Shown here: positions 14,701 to 26,100 of the stretch, piece after piece
How the letters are laid out: each line of letters starts with the position of its first letter
How positions within the stretch are numbered: position 1 is the first letter of the stretch
Origin: Ophiodon elongatus
Lineage: Eukaryota > Chordata > Actinopteri > Perciformes > Hexagrammidae
DNA: 64,000 nt
Assembly (NCBI GenBank): GCA_016806645.1
Contig: JACSYO010000928.1
Span: forward strand, 412,501-476,500
Direction: 5' to 3'
Translations under genes and position numbers: made by a program
The notes under the pieces: generated by a model
Database searches by the model: none
Told to the model about the DNA's origin: nothing
What the model saw: only the letters and a program-made list of their open reading frames with translations

Positions 14701-16146
14701 ACATAATCTGCATTTTCAATCAGAAGTCCAACTGTAACCTTGGATGGTCAAGAGCTTATAAGATATTTGATAATGTGACTGCAGGAAAGAACAGTTGGAA
14801 AGAAGCGTTGAGAGGGAATCACGCTCATACTTGGACACTAGCTTGCTCCTGGCTTTCGTATGAAGCCCAAGGAGAAACACTTGGACCGAGTGTCCCATCT
14901 TTCCTCACGTGACCTGACAGCAGCACAAATGGCAAGTCGTCCCGAGAGAGAGAAATAGACAAGACGAATCTGGGTCATTTTTTACCCTTCAATGATTCAG
15001 TGGATGAACGGAGTCATTTGAGTGAGTTTGTGTACCTCGTCATTTATGATGTCTTATTACCCCACATCGTAAATGACGAGGTAATTCTGCACCAATGGCG
15101 TGGGGCTTTGAGCGGTGCATTGGTGGGGCGGAAAAAAAAAAGGAATGAAAAAGAAATGTCTTGTTGTAAATAGATTCACTGGCCCTCAGTATCTTCTTGT
15201 AGTAAGACTTAAAACAATGAACAACAAGGCCGGGCTGTCCCGGGTCTCTAGCCTCTGACATTAACCTTTCACTGGGTGCACTCATCAAAGGAGAAGGTTG
15301 ATAGCCAGTGGGTGCCGAAATTCCACAGAGAAGAACAAATAACCTCAAGACTATTTCCATTCCAACAGAGGAGCCGTTGGTCACGACGGCGGAGCCCACA
15401 GGAAAATGTGTACAATGTAAATTCTATGTTAGCCCTCGCCGAGCCGTGTTGAAGATATTACCAACAGAAGAAGAGTCAGTCACATAAACAGACTGGATAT
15501 TGGTGACCTTTGACCTGTCCCGTTAAACAGCTTACCCGGAGGAGTGATCACGACAGAGACCAACAGAGTTCAGTGTGCCCTGATGTCACCACTCACAAGC
15601 CATCAACAACAGCAGCATCATTGGAACATCTCCATTTGTGAATGTGGTTATGCAACAGAGCAGTAGGATTTTGACAGACACCCAGACTCCAATTCATTCA
15701 CAACACTCAAGGAAGTGTTCTAGCATGGGACATTATGGCAACTTAAAAAAAAACTATCCCAAATGACTCAACAAAAGCATTGATAGTGATTTGCTGTAAG
15801 GAATGGAGCCAGGTGGAGGCCCATAGCTGCATGAATTGAGAGTCAATATCTGGAAACTCATTATGTCCAATTAGCCTAACCTTTGCTATTGACACATGAC
15901 ACACCGTTTGAAATGTGCACATCAAGCAGACAAGTAACAACAGGCTTTCACTTCTCCTTTGATATGTTAAGGCTACGATATTAGTATGCAACATCCAAGG
16001 TTTAGAAAACACAAACATTAGTTCACCTGGTTCAAGTCTTCGTCGTTCAGCAGATGGGATTCTCTGGGCTTGAAGCAGTTCTGGCATTTGCTTTTGTTGA
16101 AAATGTTGGCTTGAAATTTCCGACAAGGATTGTCTTTGAATGACAT
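11772..16146 (-). CDS. mprip: mprip, 5' coding part (exons 1-3): myosin phosphatase Rho-interacting protein
   Basis: MPRIP is an F-actin-bound scaffold that links RhoA and the myosin phosphatase targeting subunit, so it directs myosin light chain dephosphorylation to stress fibres. Three phase-0 coding exons are seen: 16027-16146 (40 codons, starting MSFKDNPCRKF), 13729-13806 (26 codons, with KPIYGGWLLLAP) and 11772-11837 (22 codons, KWQRRFFILYEHG). They join into 88 residues that match the vertebrate MPRIP N-terminus almost position for position: the conserved FNKSKCQNCFKPRE segment, then the first strands of PH domain 1. All splice sites are canonical (donors GTGAAC, GTAAGT, GTGAGT). The ATG at 16146 fits the family start. 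The PH domain remainder, the second PH domain and the coiled coils lie off the left edge, so intron 3 exceeds 11.7 kb. The 5' part may include an extra untranslated exon. Confidence 0.93.
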
Positions 16147-16170
16147 GATTGAAGGAGAAGGCGACACTTG

Positions 16171-16240
16171 ACTAGACAAAAAAAATAATATATATATAAA
16201 TATATATAAATATATATTTATATATATATAAAAATAAAAA
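16171..16240 (-). repeat. AT-rich palindromic tract just upstream of the mprip start codon
   Basis: A run of TATATAAATA units and poly-A lies 30-90 nt upstream of the mprip ATG. On the minus strand it ends in a pyrimidine run followed by TAG (acceptor-like, exon would begin at 16171). The tract could therefore be intronic, separating an untranslated first exon in the CpG island from the coding exon, or it could lie in the 5' UTR. Confidence 0.6.
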
Positions 16241-16329
16241 AAATCCCCCAAAAAGTTGTCGTGAGAAAAACAAAACCGCTCAATTCTCGTTGAAGTCAAC
16301 TTGCTGCTGGTGAAGTATCACGGGACCCC

Positions 16330-17070
16330 TTTCTGAGAAAGAAGCTCGAGAGTCCATTAAACGGGAACGCGCGTGCGGATCACCTGTCCCGTGTTACCCG
16401 CGGCGGAGCGGCACCTCCCGTTAAGTGATATCTATGGTCGTCATCTCGCCTCCCGCCGCTCACGGGGACCCGCTAACTTTAGTTTTCGTGTGCAGCCGCA
16501 CGAAGAAGTTGTCAGGTGAGTTAACTCGAGAGCGCAGACAGGTGTGCGCGGTCTTTGCCCCCCTCCCCACCCCCCTTAAAGACGTCCCTCAACGAGGTGT
16601 TGACGTTTCACAGGTGACATTCCGGGCCTCGAGCTCTCTGCAAAGGTCCCGTCAGCCTCCATCGGGGCGGAACGGCTCTACCGGGGGCGCGAGTCCACTT
16701 TGGCCCCTCTATCTCTCCGCAGAGCAAGTGATACCGCATGCATTGCCGTTAAAAAAAAAAAGAAACAACCGGTTTAACGTTTCTACCGTCTCCCTCAAGG
16801 CCGGACACCGTTATCCAACTTCACGAACGCCATCGACTCGGCTGTCACGCCGTCGGGTCCCGCTCGTCGTCGCGCCGTTCCCCGGTCCCGCTGGTACGCA
16901 GTCTGCGGTTGGTGTTTTCGTGCAAAATCCTCGTTCGGGGCCGTACAACCGGGGAGGCGGAGAGACGGGGGAGGGGCTCGGGAGAGAGTGGGGTCGTGAG
17001 CGACGGCAAGCTCGACCAATCACACGCGCCCGAAACCGAGGCCCGTGTGGTGGCCGTCCAATAGAAGTCC
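16330..17070. promoter_or_regulatory. CpG-rich promoter region of mprip
   Basis: CpG density rises sharply here compared with the AT-rich flanks, with GC-box-like stretches and CCAAT/ATTGG boxes near 17015 and 17056. It lies directly upstream of mprip (minus strand). Long open frames across it (for example 16425-17165, +) are expected in GC-rich sequence lacking stop codons and are not called as genes. Confidence 0.6.
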
Positions 17071-19465
17071 TCGGAAATCTCCAATACTCTCGCTCAAGCT
17101 TGGTGGGCTTTAAAGAGCCCATGATAACAAATAACAACTTCTATGTAGAACTGTGCTGTTATTGATATGAGCCTGAGCTAATATTGTTCATTCCCAACTG
17201 AGAAGACAGACCGCGGGCTGTGTTTAGTCAGGTTACCCTCGTTATTGGGAGAGCTTATTTCTTTAGTTGATGTTTTTGTCGGGGGGTGGGGGTTGTGCGG
17301 TGTGTTAATCTTTAAAATCCATAACAACAGGGCAATACAGTAAAGAAAGGTAACTATTTGTCCAAGCATTTCTAATTCTTTCCTTTTATCCAACATTAAG
17401 AAATTGGTTGCTAAACAGTCAAAACTGTGTTACCTCAGATGAAAATGACACAAGCTAGTTATTGAGGCTTTACTTGGTAAATATTGCATCTAACTTAAAC
17501 ATGATAACACCTTGATTATTTTAACTTGTGTGCATGCAAAAGTCTAAAGCCATAAAATACACTGAGTACACAGAAGCATTTCTTCATGACCTAATTTTAA
17601 ACAGCTAATAAAAGCTCACCATCAATTTCATCATACATTTTTAATGGTATGTATGTTTTACACGTAACATGACACGACACTCTGTAACACTAAAGTCTTG
17701 TAAATTGCACTTAGAAATAATTGATTTATTAGATTTGATAATAACAGATGACTAAATAACAGATGCAGAGCATGAATGTAATAGACTTTATGATGGTTTT
17801 ATTTGTTTACATTATCCCATCTGTTTTGTTATTGGGGCTGATATAGTTTAAGTTACAAAGGAAGGGACCGTGATGAAGGCTATTTTTACACTTGAACTAC
17901 TACTACTACTACTACTACTACAACTAAGTGACATTTTGTGAGATGCAAGTAGAGAAAATATCTCAAATATGATGTCCAAAAAGAATAAAAAGCCTGTCTA
18001 ATGTTCATTTTAAACAAGGTCCTGAAGTGGTGTTTTGGTTCAAGGCTCCAGAGCACCATCTGTTGGTCCTCAATATGCAATGGCTGTGTCCAAGACTGAG
18101 TGTGAACTGAGTGTCACGTTTGAAGATGGTAAAATAAATAAAACCATGTTGTACAAACATGTCGGAGTGAAAACAAAAAATGAATGCATGAGAGATAGAG
18201 AGCTTGGTGAAGTTAAGTCAGTGAATTTTGCAATTCTTCCACCATGTGGCTGGTTTTATGAAATATGAAGTGTAACTTAATGTCGTGATGTTATTAAAAT
18301 GTTGACATGCTTTGCAACGTACTGGAACCCTACTTATTGTCTTATCAAAGCATAGCTCACACTAGAAAATATAATGTATTTCAAAACGATAGGTGTCATA
18401 TCTTATTACACTATTAAAGTCATGGGCAGATTCATTGAAGTCTAATTTTAATAATATTACTTTTCCAAGTCTGGACAATGAGATTCTTCTGGGAAATTCA
18501 CCAAAAAAATTAAATTTTGTGGATAAATATGGCCTCAAAATTGACTCCTCATTGCAAACACACAACCTCATTTATTCTGTCAATAAAGAGACATTCATCT
18601 TCTCAAATTGTAGGAGCAAGATTTTATTTAGAGCGCTTGAGGTGGTGTGATGGGACAGCTGTGTCAACGTAACTTATACAATAATTGTTATCACGGCTAA
18701 GCCAGGGGAAAACAAAAATCATCCCAATTATTACTTTAATAACCCAATTTTGCACATTTCATTGATTTAGTGACATGAACATTCTTTTCAGTTTTGTGTT
18801 TAAACATTTGTGGAACCAGGAGAAAAAAAAGTGAGAATCAACTGAATAACACAAATACAATATCATATTGAAGTAACAATGACAACACAGAGAGTCATTT
18901 CATATCTTCTGTCAGAATTACGTGTTGATGACAAGTTATGAACATTTTATGTACCCAAACACTGCACCATACATCAGGTATCATGACGTACTATTCCGAA
19001 AGGTTCATAATCTACAAAGGCTTTCACTTCGGACAAAATAATTTAAACCAGCTACACAACAATTTTAGATATGAATGACTGACTCTAAACACCCTAACCA
19101 CTCTCAAACGCTGTGCTCTGACTCAATCATTCCCTAATTTCCAGAAGGCAAGCAGAAAAATACTTATGCATTTCGTCATGCATTGAACCACATGTTGATA
19201 CATTATCCTCAATGTGCCTAACCATATCCATCTTGTAGTTGCGATGTGCATATGTTTTAGGAATAAATCTTTTTTTAAAGCATTAGTTCCCCTCAAAAAT
19301 TTTGTCACTGACGGGCTGATTTAGGAAAGACAAAAATAATAATGGCTATCTATCAGTGAAGCCAAGTTGAGTTCTCGTGTTCAGATCTGCTTTGAGGTAT
19401 TATACATTTAAACATTATTACAATAACCTACATAAACTAACTGGGAAACACAACACTGTGTCCAG
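17071..19465. other. intergenic region between ablim and mprip
   Basis: AT-rich sequence without recognisable exons. It holds an (ACT)n repeat at 17896-17922 and no other repeat I can name. Confidence 0.6.
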
Positions 19466-19471
19466 TTTATT
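19466..19471 (-). terminator. possible polyadenylation signal of the ablim gene
   Basis: AATAAA on the minus strand about 115 nt downstream of the stop codon. Other weaker hexamers exist, so the site in use is uncertain. Confidence 0.4.
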
Positions 19472-19584
19472 AAAAAAATAATTCAAATTTTTGTGTCAAA
19501 TGCAAAGTAATAAACACAAGGGGCCATCAGAACTTGATATGTACTGCACATTAACAATGAGTTAAAACAGGTATTAGGCAGCAT

Positions 19585-20184
19585 TTAGAAGAGATTAGCC
19601 CTCTTCTTCATAGCATTACGTTTCCACAGTGGAAGTATGTCAAATCCTTGAAACTCCATGCCAAAGATCTCAAAGAATGAATCCGGGGAAAGGTGACGCT
19701 GCAAAGGAAAGCAAGAAAAATTAAGTGGACTGCGGAAAAGCGGCACAGTTAATCTGTTTTTTTGCTTTTTTTCTGAAATAGAACTTATACTGTTGGTTTG
19801 ACTGAAACCAAACATGTCCGCATCTTGTTTTTAAGGAAAACCTTTCAGCAGATAATGCCACTGTCAAGGAATTCATCAACATCCGAGAAAGTTTTAGTCA
19901 TGTACGTGTAGTACGTTCTAGCATTTATTTTAAAAAATGAAATGGAAAATATTAAAAACACATTTTGTACTTAAACCGGTGCCCTTTTGGCAAATGTCAG
20001 TGTCCAGTGAAGATGTTACGTTTTATTTAACAAATGGCAATTACAGCAAAAAATTATGCAAAGCCTTCTCTTCAGTATTATGTAAATTACATAATTACTG
20101 TACCTCAAGTCTTGTTCTGTCCACATCCCTGGGAAGTTTCACTCGTCCTCTACTACTAACTGCGAGCAGTTCATATGGGTAGAC
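19585..20184 (-). CDS. ablim1: ablim villin headpiece exons (last two)
   Basis: Exon 20104-20184 encodes VYPYELL through DVDRTRLE, and 19585-19698 encodes the headpiece core RHLSPDSFFEIFGM to LPLWKRNAMKKRANLF plus the TAA stop. The C-terminal KKxxxLF motif and the LWKRN actin-contact segment of dematin/villin headpieces are present. The penultimate exon is joined from 20602-20676 by an intron whose donor is GC rather than GT. Confidence 0.93.
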
Positions 20185-23100
20185 CTTGATAAAAAAAGAA
20201 AAGACTGGTTAAGAATGCTTTATAAGTTGATTATTGCACATGCTACACTTAAAGACAATCTTTTGTACACTTACGCTCTGAGCTATTGAGATACGAGATG
20301 GAGTTTGAATATCATATGCCATGCAAATATGCATCTTGTATAACAGCTGAACCGTCATGCATAGCAGTACTCTATAGTACCAGTGCTTCAGCCTTCAGGG
20401 AAAAATACAAGATTCTGCTTCTTTAGCTTTTGTCAAAGGACTTTTAAAGAAAGGACGATAATGAAGGAAACCTGTAATTTGTCATGTGTTATTCTTATTC
20501 TGGCTTGCAATCTTCTAAAGGTGCTTATAGGTACAGAACACTACAAGTATTTGCAGTGAAAACACTCCTCTAGTAGACATGGGTATACAAACAATACTTG
20601 CTTTTGGGTCCAACAAATTAGGCATGGACACTCCTCTGTCCATGCGTGCTAATGGATGTTGACCATCGTAGGTGAGCTACAGAATGAAGCAAAAATGTGC
20701 AATGGGAAAATGTCATGGCGACATTAATCACTTCAAAGCAAAAAGCCAGATTACTGCAAGAAAGTATATTTATGAAATGAGTGGTTAGAGAGTCAGTTAT
20801 GCAAACAGTGCAACACATAGATCAATGAAGAGATCTACAAGTTGTACCTACAACTTTGGATTAAAACTGAGTTGAATACATACTTCATAAAACATGCGCA
20901 TGCAGACAGAGAGGGTGAGGCCAGTCCTTTGGAAATGCAACAAACCAAAGAGGGAAAGGAAGTATGGCCGGGGGATTCAAGAGCACTTAAAGCTCTTCTC
21001 ACATACCTTAAAGTCTGAGAGGCGAGGGAAAAGGTAAAGAACAAGCAACACTCATTAATATCCAAAGAATTATCCACTGAGTTGATATTATAGTGATAGA
21101 CAATATCCATGATGGATGATAAAGATGTCTACATATACTAACCTCTGAATCTGTCACTGCTGTAATGGGAGAAATCAGCGGACCGTGGCTTAATGAGAAG
21201 GATGGAAAACAGAGGGCACATTAAGTGCTGTTTGAACAAACTTCTGACAGTTTCTTTAGTGTTTTCCCAGAGCTACCCTATAACAAGCTTAAAGAAATAC
21301 AAGGCATGCAACTCTTTAGTAGTTTGTTGTAATCTAATTGGACTTCAAAATCATGTATATTTGCACTAAAATCTGCCTGTAGAATGTCACTTAACAGCCT
21401 TGCACAATAATGCCAAAGACAGCATTAGGCATCAGTGATGTTGCTCTTACCGGATTGAGGCTCTTGCGACCATATCCAGGCAAAGAGGATGTTTGAGTTG
21501 TGGTGGAATTTGAATCTATGTGAAAGTGAAACAGCAAACAGATTAGCTCATCATGAAGCGATTTACAGTCAGACACGGCTCTTTGCCCAAATTAGATCAG
21601 ACTTACTGAGCAGAATATACCTCGCCAGCTTCTTTTCAGAGCCCTTTGCTAATTGTTCTGTAACGCCAACATGTCGGGAATGCTCTACGTTTATATTTAC
21701 GACGAATTTACGAAGTGTAGTTCAGCGAAAATAGATCAATGTTGTAAAAATGTTCAAGAATGCCAACGCATGGTCAACTGAGATAACAATCAGTAGAATA
21801 TTTAACAGCTTCAAGCAGCATTAAAATGAACTTTTTAAAAGGTTCCTTGACAGATGAAAAGGTCGTACCTTGCTGTTTATAAATTGGAGGCCTCCCGTAC
21901 ATGTTGAAGCCTTCGTCTGCAGATAGAAAAGAATGCTGCGTCAGTAGATAATTTATTCTAAAATATCACACAGCAGAACGAAAATAATAAATTGGAATAA
22001 ACTTCTGTACTGTCTCCTTTTTCACTTTCAATGTTTTGAACTTATGTAAATTTAAATTTAATACATTTTCTTTTTGGTTTAGAGGACATTTTCCCTGAAA
22101 AAAGACTGCGACCACCATCAGTATTATAGAGCATCTCTACATATCATTTACTTACTCAGAAAAGCACAACGTGCAGTAAAGGTTCATCACATGTATAATA
22201 ATTGTAGTTAACTATCCATCAATTATCAAAAAAAAGGCCAGCACGGCAAAAAGGGGATGCCATAATGAGCACATTCACAATTACAAAAAAAAAGCAAGCG
22301 TAGTAAACATTTTTTACAATTTTATTTTATGGTTCAGAAATTATCATCAAGATCATTTTAAGGATCTTGAATTGATTAAATATAAATAACAAATATAAAT
22401 AGCGCACTGCTTACAATACAGAAAACAAGACAGTGGGTTGTTAGTGGGTTGTGAGTGATCTTCAGTTCCCACCCAGAACACATGCCAGAGCTAACTGGTC
22501 AGAGCTTGTCATATCTCATACGATAAAAAGGCTTTAGAAAAATCACAGCACTGCTATAAATAGTCAAGGTTGTAGAGGAATGTGTGAGTGAAGTTGAGAA
22601 CAGGCACAGAAATATTTATTTATTTAATCACTCAAACCTGTGTTATAAATACCTACTTTGATCTAGATTTTTGTAGAAAGGATTATTTTTTTCAGAGTAA
22701 GAATTAAGTGAGCGGTGCGTGTGGCGGCAGAACAAGAGAAACGAAAAAGTTGGGTCAAGTCAAATATGCAAAATGGGAAAGGAAAGGAGAAGATTAATGG
22801 ATTATCTGAAGGGAGCTGCTGGCTGCTCCAGTGTGAGTGTTGTCCGCTGTGCTGTTTTCTCCAGTACGATATGATATGAATGGAGTCTGAGTGGGTGACT
22901 GACAGTGGCTGATGGCTCAAGGTTTCTAACAACAAAGTGAATCACATCTCTGCCATCCATCCTATAAATGCCAACTCTGATCCTTAAACCTGTCCTATCT
23001 ATAGTCGTATGTGGTTGTTGGAGAAATTCCTATTTCTCCATTTGCACTCAGCACAGTCCATGGTAGTTCAGAATAGAAAATGGTTGGTTTGCTAAAAATA

Positions 23101-26100
23101 TCTAAGTGCTTGATACGTAAGGCAATAGCAGGAGGGGAGAAGGGATGCAGAAAAGCATGGCAGAAGAGCACGGGGTTCTTACCTTTGGTGTGAGGGAGAA
23201 AGTGGTGAGATAAAGGGGAAGTGGGGCATGTGTCATTGCTGCCAGAGCATAAAGAGGGAGCAAGCATCGATCCTGTTTGTTATTCCACGAAAGAGGTGGA
23301 GTGAGGAGTTGTGGAGGTAGAGGAGATGAGGGAAGGTGGCAAAACAGAGAGAAAGTGAGCAGAGGGAGGTTAATATCTTTACAAAGGTGATAAGAAGATT
23401 GACATAATGCTACTTTAGTGCGCTCCTTTTACCTGGCCGGTGGAAGTGTTGTGGGGATCTGGGCAGAGTCGGAGTGTAGCTGTGACGATTGTATGTTGCA
23501 TGAACTCCAAACGATCCGTGTCTTGGAGATTGTGGTATGCAATTTCTGACTTCAAAACTCTCCTTGAAAGAAGGCAGACACAAGACCAGTGTTGAATGCA
23601 CAACAAATCAAAAATAATGTATGAGTGTTGACACGCATGATCTTAATAATAGAGGTCTGGCATATACGGTATGTCACCCGTAGTAAGACTAATTAAAGGT
23701 AATAAAACAAGTATTTACCTCTGTGGTTTCAGATACATTTCCTGGTGACTAAATCGGAACAGAAGAAAAACAAATGTATGAACCAGAAAAAAACCACCCA
23801 TACATTGTAGACACTTCGGGTGAAAACCTTGTATCTCCAAATTCGTCTGATATGAAAAAGAAAAACAACCTTATCAGCAACGTTTAAAATGATTTATAAG
23901 AGGAAGACATGTGCAATAGTCTCAACTCTGTAATCCTTCAGCTGAATTTGAAAAACCCCAGAGTTACGAGGTTTTCACATGAAGACAGATATGAAAAATA
24001 GGAAACAAAAGGATTTTATTATTAAGGTACTTTTAGACAGTTATTCTGAGTAACTTTGCACATATGATGAATGAATGCTCAATGACGCAGAAGATAGCAA
24101 CTAACCGATTTAGTTTTTTATCAACTGACTCCATATTAAGTATGCAAACATTCTCTGATAGTATTTTAAGTTGCTCTGTATAAGAGAATCAACCCAATTC
24201 TTAAAGATGTAAGTATTATGTATACTTGCAGAGGATCTTGACTTAGATACTTAAAGTGTTATGTTAATGTAGAAGTGCTATTGCTCCAGAACACACACAT
24301 CTGACTATTTGTTTTTTGAGCCAAGAATAGTCAAATATTTTAGAAGAACAAAGCAAGACCTCACATGGTTTGAATCATAAATCAAACCAAGAAAAAACAG
24401 TGAAAGAATGACAAACATGCCACCGGATACAACTCGGCGTATTGAACAAAGTTACCTCTGCAGGGCTTTGCCTGTCCTGTCTGATGCCTTTGTTGTCCAA
24501 AGTAGAGGAGTTGTCGTTCACAGACGTATAAGATATCATATCAGGATGCTCTATATCATATATAGCCTTGACTCTGGGAATGGCTGCTAAGTCTCGATAA
24601 TCAATGATCTCATTATCTACTTTTGCCTGGGGTCAGGATAGGGAGCAGAGGGGAGGAGGGACACAGAGGGTGGAGGACAGAAGGAGCAGATAGTATGGGT
24701 TATGGCAGGTGAAAGGTCAAGTCTAATACATGATTTCAGGGAGGACTTAAACTTTAATCCCACAACCCCACTTTGAGTGGTCAGAAGACTAAAAAAGTCC
24801 ATTTACCATCCATTTACCACAATGGTCTGACTTTGGCACAAAAAGTGAAGAGATTAACACTATAATATGTGGCTTGCTTTTGTTTCACTATATATATTAT
24901 TTCCCAGGCTTTCAAGTATAAAAAAAGCTAAATTGTTTTTTTGGCTCATATTTTAGGGTGTTTTGATGGGGGTAAAGTTTATTCCTCACAAAAATTCAAA
25001 TAGACCGGATGGAGGAAACAAAAGGACACTGAAAGCACCGGATTGCTTTTATAATCAAAGTTCAATCTGAATTGACAATTAATTCAAATTGACCAAGAAA
25101 ATAAATCTAAATTCCAGATCAATATGTGGATGATTTGAGACAATTGAAAGGCTCTTCATCATTCAACCACAATTGAAATCCTGTCTTTCTCTTACAAGAT
25201 AAAAAAAAAAAACTAGTTCCGATCAGTCAAGGTAAAGTTGAAAAGATATGTTTCAGAAAGTTTTATTTTATTTAAAAATGATTTAATGTTTTCCACATTG
25301 GCTATTCTCCTAAATGTTTGTCTTCATTTACAAAAATCAAGATCTTGCACGAGAGACACCTTTTCCATGCGATTCCCCTGCATAAATAGAGGATAAATTA
25401 GATAAAAAAAAATCAAGCCATGGTGAATTGTGCACCATGGAAAGTGTGAAGCAGATGTTGTCACCAGAACTTACACAGATGGTCCGACCAGGACTCCCTG
25501 GGGTGCACGAGCCCGGCCTGGAGCAGGAGCTTTCAGATGAGGATGTAGTGGGCTGAAGGGGGGGAACAAAACGTCTATTAGTTTGACTCATAGGATGCTG
25601 AGAAACTTACTACTTCAGCTCAGGTGTTGGTTCACAGCTTCCATTGTTTTCTCTCAATGCAAAGTCACTACACACACAGCTTGGTCCTCACATCTGGTCC
25701 CTGTCACACATGTGGGTAAAAGCAAGCACTAGGAATCATAATGCAGCAGTGTGGGCCTGGCGTCATGCAGTTTATGTGCATTATTCCATATTGTAATTAG
25801 CTAAAATATTACAACAACAACAAAAAAAAAACTTTATTTGTACCTAATAATGATATGAGCCAGACTTTTGTTTTGCGTGGTACAAACATCATACATTGGT
25901 GGCTGTTACTGTAAATTGTGCAGGTACAAGCAGAGGACAGATGAAGTAATATAGCCAAGCAGGCATCACTGTGAAACTTCATATGCTCCGGCTAACTTGT
26001 AGGTATGAATGAAATGTAATAATTACAGCACTTAACGATTCTTTAAAACAAGGATTAAAGTTATAGGAAGCGATCTCATTCTGTGTATAAAAAGTGTCTT

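Noticed and set aside
16425..17165. 246-codon open frame on the plus strand
   Set aside because: It lies in the CpG-rich mprip promoter where stop codons are rare; overlapping long frames exist on the other strand and the product has no recognisable domain.
23822..23842. Possible 19-nt ablim microexon (ACGAATTTGG...)
   Set aside because: It has an acceptor-like CAG, but the donor (GTTTTC) is poor and the length does not fit the phase of exons 24456-24626 and 23719-23748, which already join correctly.
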